From contig NZ_CP154799.1 in NCBI RefSeq assembly GCF_050920705.1, forward strand, positions 248,001 to 312,000: a DNA stretch of 64,000 nucleotides. Direction: 5' to 3'. Positions 10,099 to 17,576 of this stretch are shown here, one piece after another. The position numbers and the translations under genes were made by a program. Source of the stretch: Regnicoccus_A sp014224355 (GTDB lineage: Bacteria > Cyanobacteriota > Cyanobacteriia > PCC-6307 > Cyanobiaceae). Positions within the stretch are counted from its first letter, which is position 1. Each line of letters begins with the position of its first letter. The notes beneath the pieces are model-generated. The model had not been told where the DNA came from. It searched no databases and saw nothing but the letters and a program-made list of their open reading frames with translations.

Positions 10099-11903
10099 TG
10101 TTCGCCGACAATGAAGTTGTCCGGTCGCTTTGCATCAACAACTTGTTACCCATTTCAATTGACGCCTGGTAACACTGGCTTCTGCACGCTTTCACCTTCC
10201 TGCAGGCTTGGAGGCCCGGCCACCGCCAGAGCGGCCATCTCGTTCTCGATCCATTGCAGCCGGTAACCGCGCAGGCGCCGCTGCAGGGTGCGCAGGTGGC
10301 GTGGGCTGTAGCGCTCCGGGTTGTGATCGATCAGCCGCTCCAGCAGCGTCTTGGCCCTGAGCTGGGGCTCGGCCTGCAGCCATTGTTCGATCCGCTCCAC
10401 ATCCGGTTCAAACGGATCGGGCCTGTTGCGTTTGCCGATGCGTGGCTTGGGTTTGCGACGCCTGGGCTGGTTGTTCTGCCAGAGGTCCTGCAGGCCGCCC
10501 AGGAACACCTCCAGCGATCGGTTCTCCGCAGCCAGATCCCTCTCCGTTCGGCTGGCTTGCAAGGCAGAGCCCTCCTCAGCGCTGGCCAGCACCGCCAACT
10601 GGCCCTGGCAGCGGCGAATCGTGGCGAGCAAGGCCACCGGGTCACTGCGGCGCCGTAGCTCCCGCCAGGGTTCGGCCGTCTCCTCGCTCAGCACGCCACT
10701 GGCCAGCAACCGCTGCAGGGGCGTTCTCGGTGGGTGGTGCTGCCGCTTGATCCGGCCGCCGTCGCGCTCACTGCTTTTGAGCTTGAACGATGGCTGGAAC
10801 AGGTTGGTGAACAGCCGCAGCGCGCCGTACAGCTCGCCCAGCACCTGGGCCGCCTCCAAACCCTCCAGCCGCTGGTAGCCCACCACCCGGCGCACCAGAA
10901 TCCCGTTCTTCTGCTCCACCCAGGCCTGGTCATTGCTCTGGTACGCCCGCGATCGGGTGAGCACGATCTGGTGGCCCGGCCGGTCACACCAGGCCTCCAT
11001 CAGGCTGTTCATGAACACCGGGTCGTTGTCGGCATCGATCCCCCGTAGTGGAAACGGCAGTTGCCGGCGGATCAGCTGCAGGGCCGTGAGCACCACCGCG
11101 CCATCGCGCACCAGGATCGGCAGGCTTTCGCTCCAGCCCGTGGCGATATCCGTGGCCATCAGAGTCCAAAGAAAGGGGCCCTGCATGCGGCCGCCGCAGT
11201 GGGCCACCAGATCGATTTCCAGCCAGCCAGGCTCCCTGTGATTGCTCCAGCCCTTGAACGTGCGCACCGGCACCCGCCGCCGCACGGAGCTGTAGGCCCG
11301 CGGCGGCCGCCGCCAGTTGTTGGCAGCGCTGGTCTTGCGGATCGGTGCCAGTAGCCGATCGATCGTGGCGCTACTCATCGCCAGCACCTGCTCACGCACC
11401 GCAGGCTCCAGGTTCAGGTGGCCGTGTTGCTCCAGCGACTCCACCAGCAGCGGTAGCAGGGCCGCCAGGCGCTTACCGCACAACCGATCACTGGCCTCCC
11501 ACAACGGCACGAGCGCCGCTGCCGCCTCGGGGCCATAGCGGCGCCGTGGATGGGGCTTGAGGGCCGCCTGATCGAGCGGCCCTTCTGATTCGGCGGGGGC
11601 AACAGCCTGGCGATTGAGCAGCCGCAACAGCGATTTGCGGTGATACCCCGTGATCGCCTCCAGCTCGTCCAGCAATCTCCGCTTACCGGCAGCACTCAGG
11701 CCCCCGTAGCGCAGACGGGCCGCCTCCATCGCGGCCCGTCTGCGCTGCGGATCAGGGCCGGCCGCTCGAACCTCACGCCTCCCGGCCACAGCACCGCTCG
11801 GCATGACCTCCTCCTTGCGCCAAACATTGATGCAACAACCTTACGCAAGTAACCCAAGTAACGATGCAATGCGCGGCCAAGGGGCTTGACGCGGGACAAT
11901 CGA
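10094..11903 (-). mobile_element. DDE/rve-type insertion sequence (ISNCY-like?) inside the IS481 transposase gene
   Basis: About 1.8 kb carrying a single transposase gene on the minus strand. The ends are imperfect inverted repeats: left TCGACTGTTCGCC from 10094, right (read inversely from 11903) TCGATTGTCCCGC. Both flanks read ATCGAC, so the exact last base and any target duplication cannot be fixed. Removing it restores the IS481 reading frame. A near-identical copy of its right end stands alone at 14682-14711. Family assignment is uncertain. Confidence 0.78.
10155..11804 (-). CDS. Transposase with integrase-core (rve) DDE domain
   Basis: A 549-residue, apparently intact transposase. An N-terminal helical region (LSAAGKRRLLDELEAITGYH, RKSLLRLLNRQ) precedes an integrase core about residues 190-370. 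The presumed catalytic acids are the D in LEIDLVAHCGG, the second D in GIDADNDPVFMNS, and the E in QAWVEQKNGILVRRVVGYQR. The remainder is a basic C-terminal tail (RRRKPKPRIGKRNRPD). Start is ATG at 11804. I recognise the general family (large rve transposases often annotated as integrase catalytic domain proteins in cyanobacteria and proteobacteria) but not the exact IS group. As the only complete transposase in this nest besides the IS5 one, it could still be active. Confidence 0.85.
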   Translation of the reverse strand: MPSGAVAGRREVRAAGPDPQRRRAAMEAARLRYGGLSAAGKRRLLDELEAITGYHRKSLLRLLNRQAVAPAESEGPLDQAALKPHPRRRYGPEAAAALVPLWEASDRLCGKRLAALLPLLVESLEQHGHLNLEPAVREQVLAMSSATIDRLLAPIRKTSAANNWRRPPRAYSSVRRRVPVRTFKGWSNHREPGWLEIDLVAHCGGRMQGPFLWTLMATDIATGWSESLPILVRDGAVVLTALQLIRRQLPFPLRGIDADNDPVFMNSLMEAWCDRPGHQIVLTRSRAYQSNDQAWVEQKNGILVRRVVGYQRLEGLEAAQVLGELYGALRLFTNLFQPSFKLKSSERDGGRIKRQHHPPRTPLQRLLASGVLSEETAEPWRELRRRSDPVALLATIRRCQGQLAVLASAEEGSALQASRTERDLAAENRSLEVFLGGLQDLWQNNQPRRRKPKPRIGKRNRPDPFEPDVERIEQWLQAEPQLRAKTLLERLIDHNPERYSPRHLRTLQRRLRGYRLQWIENEMAALAVAGPPSLQEGESVQKPVLPGVN

Positions 11904-12474
11904 CGGAGTGTTCGCCGCAGCCAGCGGAGGACGCTCGATCCGCATCCGCAGCAACTGCAGCAGGCCGTGGAGCTCAGGCATCAGCGCTGCACCCTCCAGA
12001 GGATCTCTCGGTTGCTGCTGGTGCCAATCAGCACCCTGGCCAGGGCCATGCGGCGCCAAGGGCTGAGCCGGCTGCGCAACCTCGACCCCAAACCGCCAGT
12101 GCAGCGCTACCAGTGGGAGCAACCGGGCGACATGATCCATTTCGACATCAAACAGCTGGCCCGGTTCAACCGTGTTGGGCAACGGATCACCGGTGATCCA
12201 CGCAAAGGAAGCTCCCCGGCGCAGGCTACGAGAAGGTCCATGTGGCCGTGGATGACGCCACCCGTCTGTCCTACGTCGAGGTGTTGGCCGACGAGAAAGG
12301 GCCGACCACGGTGGGCTTTCTGAGCCGGGCGGTGGCCTGGTTCAACGGCCAGGGGATCGAGTTCCGGCGGGTGCTCAGCGACAACGGATCGGCCTACAAG
12401 TCGCACGGCTGGCGAAAGGCCTGCCAAGTCATGGGTTTGAAAGTCAAGAAAACAAGGCCCTACACCCCCCCGGG
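11901..12474 (+). pseudogene. IS481 transposase, piece 2 (catalytic core, frameshifted)
   Basis: Continues piece 1 with RRSVRRSQRRTLDPHPQQLQ. The first catalytic Asp is in DMIHFDIKQL, then a one-base deletion near 12214-12219 (GGAAGCTCCCCGGCGCAGG) shifts the frame. The continuation in the next frame is VDDATRLSYVEVLADEKG and the second catalytic Asp is in RVLSDNGSAYKS. It ends at KKTRPYTP, where the IS3-like element begins. The third part, with the catalytic Glu, is at 14237. Confidence 0.85.
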
Positions 12475-12531
12475 TTCAGGAAAGATGTCACCCCTTTCAT
12501 CCGTACATCCGGGGGCTTGAGGACATGACCA

Positions 12532-13086
12532 ATGCGTCGTTACAGCGAGGCCGTCTAGCCGAAGGCTTCTGCGAAGCAGTGGGCTGATGTGAGGAGGCGA
12601 ATGAGCCCGCCGCACAGGCAGAGCGTGGCCCGGATTTCCGAGGAGCTGGGCATCCACGTGATCACCCTCTACAAATGGAGGAAGACCTGGCGGTTGCAGG
12701 GAGAGGTGGTGCCGGCATCCGAGAAGGAACCAGAGGGCTGGAGCCCTGCCGACAAGTTCACGGTGGTGCTGGAGACGGCTGGGTTGAACGCCACTGAGCT
12801 CAGCGCCTACTGCCGCGAGCGGGGTCTGTTTCCTGAGCAGGTGGACCGCTGGCGGCAGGCCGCCCAGGATGCCAATGAAAAGCCAGTGCTCGCCTTGAAA
12901 GAGCAGAAGGAGCTCGAGAAGCTCCGAGCCCAGGACCAGCGGGAGATCAAGGCCCTCAAAAAGGAGCTGCAGCGCAAGGAGAAGGCCCTGGCGGAGGCGG
13001 CGGCCTTGCTGGTGCTGCGAAAAAAGTGGGAGGCCTACTCCTTCGGAGAAGCCTGCGGCTACAGCTCGGAGGACGCGGAAGGCTGA
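12532..13086 (+). pseudogene. IS3-like OrfA with premature stop
   Basis: Starts MRRYSEAV and then meets TAG at 12556-12558. The remainder (from ATG 12601, MSPPHRQSVARISEELGIHV) is a normal OrfA with two helix-turn-helix-like segments and a charged coiled coil (EKLRAQDQREIKALKKELQR). From memory of the family, OrfA reads MRRYSEAV-KADVRRRMSPP; here about 24 extra bases containing a GCTTC-TGC-GAAGC hairpin break that junction. The canonical slippery heptamer A AAA AAG lies at 13020-13026, positioned to shift -1 into orfB. Confidence 0.75.
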
Positions 13087-14195
13087 CCAGCGCCGCCTGC
13101 CGGCGGAAGGTGATCGAGCTGATCGGCGAGGCGAATGCCGCTGGCGCCGGCCTGGTGAGCGCCTGCGGTGAGATCGGCATCTGCCTGCGCACCCTCAAAC
13201 GCTGGCGGAAGGCCTTTGGTGGTGATGGGGACGGTGAGGACCGCCGTAAAGGCAGCCCCCGCGATGTCGCTCACCGCCTGAGCGAGGAGGAGCGCCAGCG
13301 GATCCTGCTCACCTGCAACCAGCCGGAGTACGCCTCGCTGCCGCCGGGACAGATCGTGCCGGCCCTGGCTGATCAGGGCCTCTATATCGGCTCAGAGAGC
13401 AGCTTTTATCGGGTGTTGAACCAGGCAGGGCAGTGCCACCGGCGTGGGCGGGCCCGGCTGCCGCAGGAACCGCGCTCCGTGCCGCGTCTACGGGCGGATC
13501 GCCCCAATGCGCTCTGGTCGTGGGACATCAGCTTCCTGCCGACCACGGTGCGGGGTGTGTGGCTGTACCTCTATCTGGTGGTCGACGTTTGGAGCCGCAA
13601 GGTGGTGGCCTGGGATGTGGCCGAGGTGGAGTCGGCTGAGATCGCGGCGGATCTGGTGCAGCGGGCCTGTCTCAAGGAGCGCTACCGCCGGCCCAGTGGC
13701 TTTGGCAGCCACCAGTGCCACCAGCCGCCACTGATCCTCCACGCCGACAACGGCAATGCCATGCGTGGGGCGACGCTGGAATCACGCCTGGAGGAGATGG
13801 GCGTGCTCAGATCCTTCTCCAGGCCAAGGGTCTCCAACGACAACCCCTACTCGGAATCCTTATTCCGAACGGTCAAGTACCGACCTGACTACCCCAGACG
13901 GCCATTCGCCAGTAAAGACGAGGCATGCGTGTGGGTGGCGGCGTTCGTGGACTGGTACAACCACCGGCACCGCCACAGCGGCATCAAATTCGTGACGCCC
14001 CATCAACGCCACAGCGGAGCGGCCACCGCAATTTGCCTGCAGCGAGCTGATGTCTACGAGACAGCCCGCCGGGCAAATCCATCACGCTGGAGCCGAAGCA
14101 CCCGCTGCTGGCGCCAACCCGAAGAAGTGTGGATCAACAAGCCACCAGAGGAGCCCGATCCGATCCTCGCGCTACCCTTAATGGAGGCCGTCTGA
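13026..14195 (+). CDS. IS3-like OrfB transposase (via -1 frameshift)
   Basis: About 370 residues of the transposase catalytic half. Conserved blocks are RADRPNALWSWDISFLPT (first catalytic Asp), LILHADNGNAMRG (second Asp) and SNDNPYSESLFRTVKYRPDY (Glu). The C-terminal block is FVDWYNHRHRHSGIKFVTP. It has no convincing start of its own, as expected for a product made by ribosomal slippage at the A-run 13020-13026. Because orfA carries a stop, the fusion product would need reinitiation at 12601. Confidence 0.82.
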   Translation: MGGLLLRRSLRLQLGGRGRLTSAACRRKVIELIGEANAAGAGLVSACGEIGICLRTLKRWRKAFGGDGDGEDRRKGSPRDVAHRLSEEERQRILLTCNQPEYASLPPGQIVPALADQGLYIGSESSFYRVLNQAGQCHRRGRARLPQEPRSVPRLRADRPNALWSWDISFLPTTVRGVWLYLYLVVDVWSRKVVAWDVAEVESAEIAADLVQRACLKERYRRPSGFGSHQCHQPPLILHADNGNAMRGATLESRLEEMGVLRSFSRPRVSNDNPYSESLFRTVKYRPDYPRRPFASKDEACVWVAAFVDWYNHRHRHSGIKFVTPHQRHSGAATAICLQRADVYETARRANPSRWSRSTRCWRQPEEVWINKPPEEPDPILALPLMEAV

Positions 14196-14236
14196 ATGGC
14201 AGCCAAGGAGTGACACCTTCCCTGAAAGTCACCGCC

Positions 14237-14431
14237 CCTCGAACCAACGGCAAGGCTGAGCGGTTCATCAAGACCCTGCTGGAGGAGTGGGCCTATGTGA
14301 TGCCCTACAGCACCTCAGCGGCTCGCAATGAGCTGCTGCCGGCCTACCTGCGGATCTATAACGGCCGCAGGTGCCACATGGCCCTGGGTGGCCTCACCCC
14401 CCAGCAGCGACTCGCTCAGCTGCAGGCATGA
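14237..14431 (+). pseudogene. IS481 transposase, piece 3 (C-terminus)
   Basis: Reads PRTNGKAERFIKTLLEEWAY with the catalytic Glu, then the usual tail RIYNGRRCHMALGGLTPQQR and a TGA that overlaps the right inverted repeat. It completes the transposase begun at 9918. Confidence 0.87.
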
Positions 14432-14458
14432 ACAACCTGGTGGGAAAGCACAGCTAGG
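14430..14458 (-). repeat. IS481 right inverted repeat and target duplication
   Basis: Inverted repeat 14430-14452 followed by the second copy of the target sequence GCTAGG at 14453-14458. Confidence 0.9.
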
Positions 14459-14646
14459 GAAGAAACGACTCAACAAAAGAGCTGCAGCCGCCCTGCTGTG
14501 CTGATCATCAACAGCAGCTTGGCGATCATCCTCGGACAAATCGCTCCACCCGTGACCTTGCCTGCCCTGCCAATCTCCACGCAGCAACAAACTACATCTT
14601 ACTGTGAATATTCACTGGACGGAGCTTCTTCATCGCCAATCAATAG
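14459..14646 (+). pseudogene. gtrA-like flippase, 3' remnant (decayed)
   Basis: Joining the two sides of the IS481 at GCTAGG gives SFKDRLGKKRLNKRAAAALL in the gtrA frame, then a TGA at 14502-14504. The rest of a GtrA C-terminus is readable only by changing frame twice: LIINSSLAIILGQIAPPV, then NLHAATNYILL, one stop, and IFTGRSFFIANQ to TAG 14646. This fits a third and fourth membrane helix plus the final aromatic tail of GtrA. The gene is therefore broken both by the IS and by small mutations. Assignment rests on hydrophobic pattern and position, not an alignment. Confidence 0.55.
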
Positions 14647-14681
14647 TCTTCAGCTCTCTGATCCAGACTGTGGATGGCCAA

Positions 14682-14711
14682 CGGCCAAGGGGCTTGACGC
14701 CGGACAATCGA
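14682..14711 (+). repeat. Solo copy of the end of the 10094-11903 insertion sequence
   Basis: The 30 bases here (beginning CGGCCAAGGGGCTTGACGC) are identical except at one position to 11874-11903, the right end of the DDE element. Both copies end ACAATCGA. No transposase sequence accompanies this copy, so it is a remnant of an earlier insertion or deletion. Confidence 0.75.
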
Positions 14712-14720
14712 TAGTGACAC

Positions 14721-16307
14721 TCAGCGCTCACCTGTGGAGAGAGTCACAGGCACATCATCGGAGAAATGTTGCAGGGCTACAACCACCGTTCTCCCATCCA
14801 GAAAAACCGCACTGGCAGAAGGCCAGGTAGCCACACCAGATGCAGCGCGAATCGCGCTGTCCCTTTCTGCCGGCGAGGGAGAGTGCACTAGTCGTCTGCC
14901 CAGAAGAAGATTGAGTAGTTCAGGCTGTCGGTAGTGGGCGAACGCTTCAGTGCTGAGCAGATGGGGAGCATCCATTCGTGAAGGCCAACGCACAAAGTCA
15001 CTTACCTTGAACGGGGGATAGCGGCCAATCACCACGATGGGATGGTCATCGTCTTCATGGTCACCCAACATTGGCTCTACGCGGGCGAGGATGCGGTTGA
15101 TCATGCTGAGTTCATAGGTGGTCTTGAGCTGGGCAGCATTAGTCTGCTGGGCTGCAAAGGTGAACAAAAACCAGAGAAGCAGGCAGGCCAACGGAACTGC
15201 AAAGACCCTGGCCTGAGCGCGCTGAAGTGCTAGGGCAAGAAAGAAGACCAGCACGTAGCCATAGGCGATGAAGAATCGGCCGCTATGGGTGGGTGTATAG
15301 ATGTTAATGATCTTGGAGGCATGAGCAGCCACCGGCAGCAGCATGATCGCAACGATCAGCACCAGTTGGAAGCGACGATCACGGCAGGATGCGCTCAACA
15401 GAGCGAAAACACCAAAACCTAGAAGCAACAGAGGAATCCAGCCAATGAAACCGGGTGGCAAACCGCCAATTTCCGAGCCGAGATACGTCAGAAAGACCCG
15501 GTAGGAGTCGCTCAGTTCCTGCAGGGCCTGCGCCAGATCATTGAGGTGGGTCCTGGGAAAAATTGGCTCAAGAATCAGCAACTTTGTACTGAACCAAAAC
15601 ACCATGACAGACAGCAGCATCGGCAGAGGAAGCAGAAGACTTTCCCGGATGAGCCTCTGCCAGCCTTGGCTGGGGTCGGCCTGGTGGCGAGCCCGATGGA
15701 CAGTGAGAATAAGAATCAGGGAGAGCAGGATAAAGACACTGATCAGCATGATCTTGGGAGCGTACGTGCTAAGAGCCAGAAGATAGAATCCAGATGTCAG
15801 CATAATTCTGAAACGAAGATGCTGCCCCCAAACCCAGGCACAGGCACCAGCGATCACAAAGCTGTCCCCGATCACAAAAGAAACATGGTCAACCGCAAAC
15901 GAGTAATAATCAAGAAAAGCAGGAAAAAGGCAGAGAATTGCAGATACAAGAAAGACCTCCCAGCGACTCGAGAGGCCAACCAGCCTGCTAAATAGCACCC
16001 CATTGAATGCCTGAAGCAAAGCTGCAACAGTCATCTGCAGAGACTGAACTCCGCTACCACCCTGCAGGAAGATGATGAAGTCGGCAAGCCAGCGCCCTTC
16101 CCCAGACGTTCTGTAACTGGGATAGCCACTCACCAGGGTATTGGGCAGAGTATGATTTGTAAGCGTCATCTCCGTGAAGAGATAGCTATATGCTACGAGC
16201 TGCAGCAAAAACAAGGCAACCAGGACCATTCTGTATCTTTTGGACTCTCTATTCAGGATCAGCCGCAATGTCCTTACTGTTGCACGGCCTACGCTCAACA
16301 GCACCAT
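14721..16307 (-). CDS. GtrII-type (Glucos_trans_II-like) polytopic glucosyltransferase, putative
   Basis: A 528-residue membrane protein with about ten hydrophobic segments, then a soluble C-terminal tail of about 130 residues (IVVIGRYPPFKVSDFVRWPS onward). An early periplasmic loop reads NTLVSGYPSYRTSGEGRWL, a pattern I associate with the GtrII family of O-antigen glucosyltransferases. These take glucose from the polyprenyl carrier made by GtrB and GtrA and attach it to O-antigen outside the membrane. Neighbouring gtrB and gtrA homologues on the opposite strand support this role. Low G+C compared with housekeeping genes. Another possibility is an unrelated GT-C protein of glycan assembly. 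Confidence 0.65.
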   Translation of the reverse strand: MVLLSVGRATVRTLRLILNRESKRYRMVLVALFLLQLVAYSYLFTEMTLTNHTLPNTLVSGYPSYRTSGEGRWLADFIIFLQGGSGVQSLQMTVAALLQAFNGVLFSRLVGLSSRWEVFLVSAILCLFPAFLDYYSFAVDHVSFVIGDSFVIAGACAWVWGQHLRFRIMLTSGFYLLALSTYAPKIMLISVFILLSLILILTVHRARHQADPSQGWQRLIRESLLLPLPMLLSVMVFWFSTKLLILEPIFPRTHLNDLAQALQELSDSYRVFLTYLGSEIGGLPPGFIGWIPLLLLGFGVFALLSASCRDRRFQLVLIVAIMLLPVAAHASKIINIYTPTHSGRFFIAYGYVLVFFLALALQRAQARVFAVPLACLLLWFLFTFAAQQTNAAQLKTTYELSMINRILARVEPMLGDHEDDDHPIVVIGRYPPFKVSDFVRWPSRMDAPHLLSTEAFAHYRQPELLNLLLGRRLVHSPSPAERDSAIRAASGVATWPSASAVFLDGRTVVVALQHFSDDVPVTLSTGER

Positions 16308-16756
16308 AGAAATAGCTCCAATCCAATGTTTATGTGAGCGTATGTCCGCACGGGCCAGACGTCAACATGCCGGCGAGTCGACATGTTGATTCTTGACCAA
16401 AACAGTATTTCGTGGCGCCAACTCCAACCACTTCATCGCTTGGGAGCCAGGCTTCATTCCGATCATGCTTGCGGCAATACACTTCAGGGCACCTCGAAAT
16501 ACTGCCATTTCTGAGTCAACATTGAGAAGCCACAAGCTCATCCTCTGCACATGCAGATCCGCCAGATGGCTGGCACCATGCCTTCAAGGAGAGATGATTG
16601 TCCCGCTACCAAATGATCAAGCAGACAGCGCTAGCTTTGAAGAGCAGTGCAGGTACCGCAGGAAGTTGTATGTAAGATTACGCAGTCCCCACCAAGCCTT
16701 CGTTCTGGCCAAGCCAATTCGTCTTGTCAGTTTGCCGTGCATCGAGGTAGTGACTA
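16308..16756. other. 449-bp gap with possible degenerate coding remnants
   Basis: No intact gene. On the minus strand two short readable stretches occur: one around 16630-16740 (MHGKLTRRIGLARTKAWWGL..., ends at a stop) and one at 16362-16550 (FRGALKCIAASMIGMKPGSQ...). Both look like protein fragments rather than random frames; the first resembles the C-terminus of some transposases. I cannot assign either. The IS3 element at 16757 may have truncated whatever stood here. Confidence 0.35.
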
Positions 16757-16822
16757 TGGGGTTCCCCCGGTTTTAAGGACAAGTCGGTAGGGGTCACGCC
16801 ATGACCACCAGACTGTCCAACG

Positions 16823-17152
16823 ATGACCAACCCCACCAGGACCAGACGCCGGTTTACGGCGCAGCAGAAGGCTGAGGCCGTGGAGCTCTGTCTGCAGGAG
16901 GGCCTCTCCTGCAACACCGTGGCCGAGCGGTTGGGGCTTCCCTCCAGCAGCCTGGCCCGCTGGGTCCGCCAGGCCCGTATCGACCGCGGCCAGGGCGGAG
17001 CCCGTGATCAGGGCCTTCTCACCACTGAGGAGCGCACCGAGCTCAACCGGCTCCGTAAAGAGAACCGTGAGCTCAGGAGGGAGAAGGATTTTTTCAGGCT
17101 GGCGGCAGCGCACTTTGCCAAGGAGCAGCTGCCGCCGAGAGGTTTCGCCTGA
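16823..17152 (+). CDS. IS3-family OrfA
   Basis: 109 residues: basic N-terminus TRTRRRFTAQQKAEAVELCL, helix-turn-helix NTVAERLGLPSSSLARWVRQ, then a leucine-zipper-like segment ELNRLRKENRELRREKDFF, all typical of IS3 OrfA. The T TTT TTC heptamer at 17089-17095 lies in the DFF codons and would allow a -1 slip into the orfB frame, which is open from there. The gene itself is intact although its partner orfB is not. Confidence 0.88.
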   Translation: MTNPTRTRRRFTAQQKAEAVELCLQEGLSCNTVAERLGLPSSSLARWVRQARIDRGQGGARDQGLLTTEERTELNRLRKENRELRREKDFFRLAAAHFAKEQLPPRGFA

Positions 17153-17154
17153 TC

Positions 17155-17552
17155 GATGAACTCATGGCTCGGCACTCCGTTTCCTGGCTGTGCCGGCAGC
17201 TGGGGGTGGCCCGCAGCGGGTTCTATGCCTGGCGGCAGCGGCAGGAGGCGCCGGGAAAGCGAACGGCCGAGAACGCCGTGATCACCGCTGAGATCCAGGC
17301 GGTGTTCCAGGCGCACCGTGGGTTCTACGGCTCCCCCCGGATCCACCAGGAACTGCGGGCCTCTGGGCGCCGCATCGGCCGCCACCGCGTCGCCCGGCTC
17401 ATGCAACGGGCTGAGCTCAAGGCCAGGACCCGCAAGCCCTTCCGACCCTGCTCGGGGAGCCGGCGGGGAGCTGTGGGGGTGGCAGAGAACCTGCTGCAGC
17501 AGAACTTTCAGCCCCCGGCTCCGAACCGCTGCTGGGCGGGTGACATCACCTA
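17155..17552 (+). pseudogene. IS3-family OrfB, 5' part
   Basis: Reads ELMARHSVSWLCRQLGVARS and the HTH_21-type block AHRGFYGSPRIHQELRASG, and reaches PAPNRCWAGDIT just before the integrase core. There the IS5-like terminal repeat begins at 17553. The sequence resumes at 19281 with YIRTTAGWRYLAV, giving the expected family junction once one copy of CACCTA is removed. Confidence 0.87.
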
Positions 17553-17576
17553 GGGCCTCCTGAGAAAGTGAAAACC
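17547..17576 (+). repeat. IS5-like left target duplication and inverted repeat
   Basis: CACCTA at 17547-17552 is the target copy; the inverted repeat 17553-17576 begins GGGCCTCCTGAGAAAG and matches the right end at 21 of 24 bases. Confidence 0.9.

Larger units (their letters stand above)
12475..14226 (+). mobile_element. IS3-family-like element inserted in the IS481 transposase gene
   Basis: Ends are 22-bp inverted repeats, 19 matching: left 12475-12496 (TTCAGGAAAGATGTCACCCC...) and right 14205-14226, read inversely TTCAGGGAAGGTGTCACTCC.... The insertion lies in the C-rich stretch coding TP in RPYTP|RTNGK of the IS481 transposase, so the target duplication is hidden in a C run. It contains overlapping orfA and orfB in the IS3 arrangement. 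Confidence 0.8.
9832..14452 (+). mobile_element. IS481-family element, itself split by two other ISs
   Basis: Bounded by 23-bp inverted repeats that match at 19 positions: left 9832-9854 (TGTGTAGTGCCACCAGGTTG...) and right 14430-14452, which read inversely gives TGTGCTTTCCCACCAGGTTG.... The flanks carry a perfect 6-bp target duplication GCTAGG (9826-9831 and 14453-14458). Its single transposase gene survives in three collinear pieces (9918-10098, 11901-12474, 14237-14431) that rejoin into one IS481 transposase when the two internal insertions are removed. Confidence 0.9.

Noticed and set aside
16393..16776. 127-codon plus-strand frame in the gap before the IS3
   Set aside because: Composition is unlike neighbours, it runs into the IS3 left repeat, and the minus strand reads more protein-like; probably chance.
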